From positions 1 through 64,000 of the IMG/VR virus record IMGVR_UViG_3300032323_000793: DNA of 64,000 nucleotides; one strand, written 5' to 3'. The position numbers and the translations under genes are program-made. Every line of letters begins with the position of its first letter. Position 1 is the first letter of the stretch. The notes below the pieces were generated by a model. It worked only from the letters and a program-made list of their open reading frames with translations, did no database searches and had not been told where the DNA came from. Shown here one piece after another: positions 58,474 to 64,000 of this stretch. This DNA comes from a virus.

Positions 58474-58820
58474 AGTTCTATGAGTTTATCTACTGATCTA
58501 GATTTTTTTATTTTTTCATACTGCCTAAAATATTCATAAACCGCAGTCATATACCTATCTAAAATTTCATCTTTAAAGGTATTCAAATTAGAAATTAAAA
58601 TAGGGGTATCATTTGAGTCTAGGAGAGGAACATTTTCAGTTCTTTGGTGATCGATCAGGAGTTGAACAAACACTATCAAAGATTTATCAATTTTAAAAAT
58701 GCCTCCATTATACCCGTAGGTTAAGTTAGCATCAATTTTCTCTTTGAGATTTTTACGTTCTAATGTTAGTGTTTGCCTAAATTTTGAAAAATCTAGGGCT
58801 TTGGCCAGACGTTCGTCCAT
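58470..58820 (-). CDS. Conserved phage protein, first gene of the minus-strand operon
   Basis: 116 residues. LDFSKFRQTLTLERKNLKEK then IDANLTYGYNGGIFKIDKSL and IVFVQLLIDHQRTENVPLLD; C-terminal helix RYMTAVYEYFRQYEKIKKSR. Recalled from T4-like marine phages with no function. It lies 25 bases after an exact late-type promoter on the minus strand, which heads the operon down to 47365. Confidence 0.6.
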   Translation of the reverse strand: MDERLAKALDFSKFRQTLTLERKNLKEKIDANLTYGYNGGIFKIDKSLIVFVQLLIDHQRTENVPLLDSNDTPILISNLNTFKDEILDRYMTAVYEYFRQYEKIKKSRSVDKLIEL

Positions 58821-58845
58821 GTGAACTCCTATAAAATACGCACAT

Positions 58846-58853
58846 TATTTATA
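58846..58853 (-). promoter_or_regulatory. T4 late-type promoter (TATAAATA), minus strand
   Basis: Exact TATAAATA on the minus strand (TATTTATA as read on plus), 25 bases before the ATG at 58820. It is the only clear promoter for the radical SAM and glycosyltransferase operon (58820 to 47365), where all genes overlap or abut. Confidence 0.65.
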
Positions 58854-58875
58854 TGTGGTTTTATAGGAGGAAAAA

Positions 58876-59847
58876 TTAACTGCCGGAAATAGAGCCTACT
58901 GTAGATGCGCTGCCGCCAACTAATATTGGTCCAGCAATAGCAAAACTGTTAGGAATTAATGAAGGGGCCAAATCGCCTCTAGCCCGTACTTGATCTACAC
59001 TTAATGTTAATGTTCCTGTGACTTCGTCAAAAGGAAGAATAGTAGTCGGTGTATGTGGAGATGTTGCAGGATCAACATAATTATCCTGCCATCTCACCGT
59101 TAGTATAACAGATGTTGCAGTACTAGTAGTTCCACTAGCCAATCTAGCCCGTAATACCCATGTGTTTGCAGTATAGGGACTGCTGGCCTGGAATGACCAA
59201 ACCTGTTGATCAGATGTGGTCAATTGCCAAAAACCAATATTATTGTATGTAGCGTTGCCGCCGGAGGCAGGGTATATAGTAGAATCACCGGCAAAAAAAG
59301 GCTGACCTGCACCGCTTAATAAACTAGACCATCTTTGATCTTGAAGGGTTCCTGATCCGCCCGATCTAGTGCTGGCAAATCTTATTCTACCGCCACTATT
59401 AAAGAAATATCTACAGGCATTATTATCTGCAAAATTGATTGTAACTGTGGAAGTAACTAGAGAAGTCCAGTTAGTGGATCTTGATTGAGATCCGATAGCC
59501 TCTGTAACAAACTGCCCTGAACCTAGATTAAATTTATTTGTTATTGCCTGATCTGCCAATGTGTTATATTGAAAATTAGGATGTGATGTTCCGTATCTTA
59601 TAACATCACCTTCATTAATTGTAGTAATACTTGGGGCTGAACCAGTTTGGTGTACTATGGCATTATAGATATCAAATCTTAAATTATCCCATTGTGCTTT
59701 AGTTACTGTGGCACCTGCCGATAATGCTGTAGGAGCATTTAAAGTTTGACCATATCCACTGCTAGTAGAACCTGGTCCCATGATACCAGAAATTTTAGTT
59801 CTAATATTGTTATAGTCCGTTACACTAATTAAATCACCGATTGGCAT
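58876..59847 (-). CDS. Virion structural protein
   Basis: 323 residues. Starts PIGDLISVTDYNNIRTKISG, a segment I recall from T4-like phage virion proteins, then ATVTKAQWDNLRFDIYNAIV. The rest is beta-rich with Gly/Ser/Thr/Asn bias (SGGRIRFASTRSGGSGTLQD) and no cysteine motif. Likely tail or head surface protein. Ends just before the late promoter of the next operon. Confidence 0.6.
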   Translation of the reverse strand: MPIGDLISVTDYNNIRTKISGIMGPGSTSSGYGQTLNAPTALSAGATVTKAQWDNLRFDIYNAIVHQTGSAPSITTINEGDVIRYGTSHPNFQYNTLADQAITNKFNLGSGQFVTEAIGSQSRSTNWTSLVTSTVTINFADNNACRYFFNSGGRIRFASTRSGGSGTLQDQRWSSLLSGAGQPFFAGDSTIYPASGGNATYNNIGFWQLTTSDQQVWSFQASSPYTANTWVLRARLASGTTSTATSVILTVRWQDNYVDPATSPHTPTTILPFDEVTGTLTLSVDQVRARGDLAPSLIPNSFAIAGPILVGGSASTVGSISGS

Positions 59848-59857
59848 TTTTTATTCC

Positions 59858-61603
59858 TTATAACACTAACACTTCTATAGTTTTGACGCCAACATCTTGA
59901 TCGCTCTGTAAAGCGATACCAAAAACATCCGGATGTTGATGGAAACTGGCAGCAATAGCACAACCATTTTCTGTAGCCACTAATCGATCGCCTTTGCGTA
60001 CTGATCCTACTACCTTACACGGCACACGACCTTTTAATGCTATATATGTTCCACCTTCTAACTCACTGTTCATCATGAATGCTGGTGATTTAGATACTAT
60101 TCCAATGGCACGATCTCCAAAAACAGTGGCTCTAACTTCTGCTTCTCCGCCTACTGCTACTACTGTGCCTGGTTCATACTCACGATCTGTAAGATACTTT
60201 TCTGCTAAGTCAGCATATCGAGCGGCTGTGGCAGTCCCGTCAAACAACACTGCAAATAAATTACCCGAACTATCTCTGGCTGCAATGGTATTAGAAGCAG
60301 CAATAGTTTTAGCAGATCTATAACTAGCATCTATATCTGTAGCACTGTCATCAATTTTTAATCTATCCGACTTATCTGCAATTCCAATAAATCTATTTGC
60401 TGTAAGATTGGCTGATGCATCTCTGATAGCCACTGATACTGCTACCGCGCCAAACTCACTATTTAAACTGTTTAAAGTTAATGCATTACTAGCCGTTCCA
60501 GTAACTGAACCAATAACGTTTCCAGTGACTGTGCCGTTTAAATTTCCAATAACGTTACCAGTTAAATTGCCTACTACTGGGCCTGTATGTGTACCAGATG
60601 TGTTGCCAGTTACTGATCCACTTAGATTTCCTGTAAATGTTGTAGCATAAACATTAGCCCAATTTTCTGTAGATGAACCTAAATTATAAAAATTGTTAGC
60701 GCCTGGCAAAAATCCTGTAGAAGTAACATAAAAATTACGTGCATCGCTGGCCGAAACTCTTACACGAAGAGTCAGCGGGCTGGCTAATCTAGATTCAATG
60801 ATTGGTTCGTCACCATTCTCTATTTTAAGGACTAGATCTTTACTGTATGAAGGAAAATTACCGCCAATAGTTAAGCCAGGATCTGAATAATTTACTTCTG
60901 TATCGAATCGAACTTCGCCAGTTCTTACATATTCGCTGGCTAAAAAACCACCCAATCTTGCAGCATTTGATGCTGTTCCCCAATAGAAGTGATCAGTACT
61001 AGTAACTCCTGTAGACCCGTTAGTGTTTACAAGATTCAAACCTTTCTTTATTACAGTAAATCCAGTGATAGGATTCAATCCGCTATCTAGGGTAAACGCA
61101 TCTTTGCTAACAATAGCAATAGTATCACCACCAGAAATAATTTTTCCTATGCTGTGATTGGTTCCTAGAGTATCTTTTACTACCTGTGCTGTTAATGAGG
61201 CAGCACCTAATTCTGGGGTGGTTTCTGGTCCTATCAAAACATATGTAGAACCATTATAGGCATACAACTGTTCTGCGCTAGTATCAAACCAAAAATCTCC
61301 TGCTTGAAGACCAGATGGTGCTGTTGCACCTATTTCTGCACCGCTGGCAGTCCTAAATCGACTACCGTCATAAAATCTTAACTTTTTATTACCACTATCG
61401 TACCATATCTGTCCGGTTATTACCTTAGGCGGAGCACTGGTATTTGAGAAATTTTCTAATAAATGTAAAAAATTCTCGTTTTGTACTTCGCCGTATCCTG
61501 CGTAATTTTTACCCACAAAACGTATGTCGGTGGTGGTATCAATGGTTCCGTCTTCTACAGAAACTAATCTTGTTCCATTAAACTTGTCTACTTGATATGC
61601 CAT
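59858..61603 (-). CDS. Tail fibre protein, paralog 1
   Basis: 581 residues. N-terminal attachment module (YQVDKFNGTRLVSVEDGTID, then NYAGYGEVQNENFLHLLENF) shared with the next gene. Middle part has Gly/Asn/Thr-rich short repeats (TGNLSGSVTGNTSGTHTGPV and VGNLTGNVIGNLNGTVTGNV) typical of trimeric fibres. C-terminal 120 residues (RYADLAEKYLTDREYEPGTV, GRVPCKVVGSVRKGDRLVAT) look like a fibre-tip or intramolecular-chaperone domain, perhaps self-cleaving. Late-type promoter precedes it. Confidence 0.7.
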   Translation of the reverse strand: MAYQVDKFNGTRLVSVEDGTIDTTTDIRFVGKNYAGYGEVQNENFLHLLENFSNTSAPPKVITGQIWYDSGNKKLRFYDGSRFRTASGAEIGATAPSGLQAGDFWFDTSAEQLYAYNGSTYVLIGPETTPELGAASLTAQVVKDTLGTNHSIGKIISGGDTIAIVSKDAFTLDSGLNPITGFTVIKKGLNLVNTNGSTGVTSTDHFYWGTASNAARLGGFLASEYVRTGEVRFDTEVNYSDPGLTIGGNFPSYSKDLVLKIENGDEPIIESRLASPLTLRVRVSASDARNFYVTSTGFLPGANNFYNLGSSTENWANVYATTFTGNLSGSVTGNTSGTHTGPVVGNLTGNVIGNLNGTVTGNVIGSVTGTASNALTLNSLNSEFGAVAVSVAIRDASANLTANRFIGIADKSDRLKIDDSATDIDASYRSAKTIAASNTIAARDSSGNLFAVLFDGTATAARYADLAEKYLTDREYEPGTVVAVGGEAEVRATVFGDRAIGIVSKSPAFMMNSELEGGTYIALKGRVPCKVVGSVRKGDRLVATENGCAIAASFHQHPDVFGIALQSDQDVGVKTIEVLVL

Positions 61604-61625
61604 TGATCAACTCCGTATATACACT

Positions 61626-61633
61626 TATTTATC
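61626..61633 (-). promoter_or_regulatory. T4-type late promoter (GATAAATA), minus strand
   Basis: GATAAATA on the minus strand, 22 bases before the ATG at 61603. It gives the fibre paralog at 59858 its own late transcript. Confidence 0.55.
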
Positions 61634-61644
61634 GTACCCTGTTA

Positions 61645-63474
61645 TTAAACTCTGCCCACTACAATTTCAATAATTCCGTCTACACCTTCGAAATCTTCCA
61701 GTGCTTTACCAATTACAGTGCCTATTTTAGGATCTATAGTAGGTCTAGCATAGCCGTTTCCGCCACTAACTAACATATCTCCTTTACAGATCTTGCCTCT
61801 AACTTTACAAGGAACTCTTCCCTGTAGTGCTAAAGCAACTACGTGATTGCCTTGCAATTCACTGTTCATTAAATATGCTGGATTACTAGACACAACTCCT
61901 GCTATTCTGCGGGTTTCATCTTCTGCTACTGTAACTTCTTGACTGCCACCAAACTCTAAAACTGTGCCTGGTTCATATTTTGCATCTGCTAGATAGTTTT
62001 CTGCTAGGTCGGCGTAACGTGCAGCAGTAGCAGTACCTTGAAATAGATTAGCATGAACTGTATTCCAGCGTTTAGTAAGAATACCTAAATTAGTCACATC
62101 GTCATTTTCTGGTATAAATGCAGGTGCGTTAGCACCTCCTAACGACAATGAAAGCGAACTATTAATTAATTTAAAATCTACATCGCCTAGACTATTATCA
62201 ATAATATTAAAAGCAATACCTTGCGACGAGGTATCTCTAATAGTAGGAATAGACACATCAATAAAAATGTCTAACTGTCCGGAATTACCTATAGATACAC
62301 CCGTGTCTGCCACGTTTAATTGGTTAAGAGTTCCTAGTTGAACAATGTTAGCCGCTAACTGTGTGCCAGTCAATGTATCTGCAGCAGCAGTAACAGTGAT
62401 ATCAGCACTACCATCAAACTCTACTCCGTTTATGGTTCTAGGGGTTTTTAGTCTAGTTGCAGTAAAAGCATTACCGGATAGTTGCGCTCCTACAAACTCG
62501 TTGGCTTGTACTACATTGAAAGAACTTATACCTTCAGCAGTTGTTACATTACCTGTGACATTACCTACTAAATTTGCTGTAATTGTTCCTGCCGCAAAAT
62601 CTCCGGCGCTGTCTCTGGCTACAACTTTACCTATTAAATTAGATGAACTAGCATCAACTGACCAAGTAACGGTATTTAAACCATTAAAATTGCTTCCTGT
62701 TAGATAACTACCTCTGTTTAGTGTACCTGTAGTCGATGACGTTATTGTTATATCATTTTGTCCATCAAATGCAATACCATTAATAAATCTTGGTGTTTCT
62801 AATCTAGTAGCCGACGCTGCGTTTCCTTCTACTGGGCCTATAAAATTATTATCAAAAGAAGGAAACGTATTTAGATTAACACCAGAACTAATTGTTCTCG
62901 ATACTCCATCTGTATAGCCTAGGTTGTATTTGTTAGTAATATGAGGCTGTTCGTTGGCTCTGATAAGATATGACGAACTGGCTGTTATAGATATAACTTT
63001 ATCATCTACAACATTTAATATGATTGGTCTTTGAGTGCCGGTGGAATCTACTAAAAAAGTAGAAATAGATCTAGTTTCTCCAAATCCCTCAAGGCCTTCG
63101 GGCCCAACAAGATTCCATGCATTTTCGTTATAGACAAATAATTGTTTTGTTGATTCTTTAAACCATAATGTTCCAGCGATGCCTTCGGGGCTAGTATTTT
63201 GAATTACTGTTGACCCAACAGGTACCCACTTATCTCCTTCATAAACATTAAGAGTTTTGTTAAAAGTATTAAACCACGTCTGTCCACTTATTGGACGAGA
63301 TGGCGGATTGTTATTGGCCCAATTTTCTAATAGGCCTAAGAAATTTTCATTCTGGATTTCACCATAACCTGTATAGTTACGTCCTACCAAACCTACACTT
63401 GTTGACGTGTTTACTGTTCCGTCTTCTAAGACTGTTAACAGTAACCCGTTGGTTTTATTAATTACATAAGCCAT
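61645..63474 (-). CDS. Tail fibre protein, paralog 2
   Basis: 609 residues. Same layout as its downstream neighbour: N-terminal YVINKTNGLLLTVLEDGTVN with NYTGYGEIQNENFLGLLENW, and C-terminal RYADLAENYLADAKYEPGTV, LQGRVPCKVRGKICKGDMLV. The middle is different (repeats with RLETPRFINGIAFDGQNDIT and RLKTPRTINGVEFDGSADIT, two copies of one unit). So the ends are conserved while the central shaft has diverged, the usual sign of duplicated adhesins. Ribosome site is GGAGCG before the ATG. Confidence 0.7.
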   Translation of the reverse strand: MAYVINKTNGLLLTVLEDGTVNTSTSVGLVGRNYTGYGEIQNENFLGLLENWANNNPPSRPISGQTWFNTFNKTLNVYEGDKWVPVGSTVIQNTSPEGIAGTLWFKESTKQLFVYNENAWNLVGPEGLEGFGETRSISTFLVDSTGTQRPIILNVVDDKVISITASSSYLIRANEQPHITNKYNLGYTDGVSRTISSGVNLNTFPSFDNNFIGPVEGNAASATRLETPRFINGIAFDGQNDITITSSTTGTLNRGSYLTGSNFNGLNTVTWSVDASSSNLIGKVVARDSAGDFAAGTITANLVGNVTGNVTTAEGISSFNVVQANEFVGAQLSGNAFTATRLKTPRTINGVEFDGSADITVTAAADTLTGTQLAANIVQLGTLNQLNVADTGVSIGNSGQLDIFIDVSIPTIRDTSSQGIAFNIIDNSLGDVDFKLINSSLSLSLGGANAPAFIPENDDVTNLGILTKRWNTVHANLFQGTATAARYADLAENYLADAKYEPGTVLEFGGSQEVTVAEDETRRIAGVVSSNPAYLMNSELQGNHVVALALQGRVPCKVRGKICKGDMLVSGGNGYARPTIDPKIGTVIGKALEDFEGVDGIIEIVVGRV

Positions 63475-63493
63475 TTATCGCTCCAATTCTTCA

Positions 63494-64000
63494 TCAAGAT
63501 ACAAACGACCAAGTATTACTTATAATCTGAAATGTTTTTACATTTCTAGATACAAGAATACCAGGTGCTGCTACAGTGGCTAATCCAAAAGCAATACTGC
63601 TAACTCCGAATGCAGTACCAGTCGGTGTATTAAATTCAGTAGTACCTGTAGATAATAACGGATTAATATCTAAAGACGTAGTACCATTTACCAATTGCGA
63701 ACATAATACACGAGCAATAGTTCCGTTTGCATATTCAGCAGCAGGAGCCACTTGTTCAACTAATCCAGCAATAGCAGAGTTAGATATACCGTCGGAGATG
63801 TCCATACTCAAAACAATACTTCTGCTTCGTACTGTATTATCTACATAATTTTTTGTAGCAGCATCTTGAGCAGTAGTTGGGTTAGCAACGTTTGTAATTT
63901 TCTTACTGCCTAGGTTGAGAGTACCTGTACCGTTAATATCTAAAGTTAAATCTGTGTTAGGAGCAGTCACTTCAATAGTGCTGTTATCCATAAACAAATC
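63494..64000 (-). CDS. Tail fibre-like protein, 5' end cut by the window
   Basis: At least 168 residues; the frame is open to the right edge, so the start is outside (the TTG at 63997 is not a trusted start). Contains LNLGSKKITNVANPTTAQDA, a common phage fibre repeat, then ATKNYVDNTVRSRSIVLSMD and beta-rich C-terminus FGLATVAAPGILVSRNVKTF. Likely a fibre or tail-associated protein in the same minus-strand structural block. Confidence 0.6.
   Translation of the reverse strand, partial: DLFMDNSTIEVTAPNTDLTLDINGTGTLNLGSKKITNVANPTTAQDAATKNYVDNTVRSRSIVLSMDISDGISNSAIAGLVEQVAPAAEYANGTIARVLCSQLVNGTTSLDINPLLSTGTTEFNTPTGTAFGVSSIAFGLATVAAPGILVSRNVKTFQIISNTWSFVS

Noticed and set aside
1-64000. tRNA genes, CRISPR arrays, insertion sequences, integrase or attachment sites
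   Set aside because: None could be recognised by eye. A tRNA scan would be needed to exclude tRNAs fully, but almost all bases are taken by genes.

Overview
The window looks like part of a large T4-like (myovirus-type) phage genome infecting a Gram-negative, probably aquatic bacterium. The T4 replication genes are here: DNA polymerase gp43, sliding clamp gp45, clamp-loader subunit gp44 and an RNase H/FEN-type nuclease. T4-type late promoters (TATAAATA and GATAAATA) precede several operons. The lysis genes include a lipoprotein spanin, which implies a host outer membrane. Many small genes resemble, from memory and unverified, families shared by marine cyanophages and pelagiphages. I saw no photosynthesis gene, tRNA, integrase, insertion sequence or CRISPR array, so the host stays open. 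Genes are packed with 1-20 base overlaps, and no stretch over 300 bases lacks a gene.

Layout. (1) 1-7240 (+): tail, fibre and baseplate-like structural genes, with a small 2OG-Fe(II) oxygenase-like gene. (2) 7242-12494 (+): a fragment resembling the DNA polymerase III alpha subunit, GroES-like co-chaperonin, MazG-like pyrophosphohydrolase, cytidylyltransferase, gp44, DUF2452 and dCMP deaminase. (3) 12491-13228 (-): phoH, alone on the minus strand, with a long 5' stem-loop. (4) 13371-17582 (+): two unknown genes, then lysis genes (GH19 endolysin, two spanins, holin-like) and small membrane or exported proteins, with two terminators. (5) 17642-21959 (+): a proteostasis set of J-protein, peptide deformylase and ClpA-like unfoldase. 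(6) 22376-27660 (+): a late operon of basic or enzymatic proteins with T4-style capsid-targeting N-termini, plus an ErpA-like iron-sulfur carrier, closed by a strong terminator. (7) 27749-31839 (+): DsbA-like protein, gp43, gp45. (8) 31842-47381 (+): a TGT/DpdA-like transglycosylase, FolE, a QueE-like radical SAM enzyme, a GT-B glycosyltransferase, HIT, SGNH, cupin and phosphoribosyltransferase proteins, the FEN nuclease and many small conserved genes. (9) 58820-47365 (-): an operon of four radical SAM genes (five radical SAM units) and four glycosyltransferase-like genes. (10) 64000-58876 (-): three tail-fibre-like genes and one more structural gene.

How the parts fit. The deazaguanine genes (dpdA-like, folE, queE-like) suggest that the phage modifies guanines in its DNA. 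The DnaJ, deformylase, Clp and GroES genes suggest takeover of host protein folding and turnover. The capsid-tagged operon suggests that a GH19 muramidase-like enzyme and a nucleotidyltransferase are packaged and injected. The radical SAM/glycosyltransferase operon is the least explained part and the best candidate for an undescribed system. It shows N-terminal ('permuted') SPASM-like cysteine modules, a tandem double enzyme, and a glycosyltransferase preceded by four degenerate copies of its own core.
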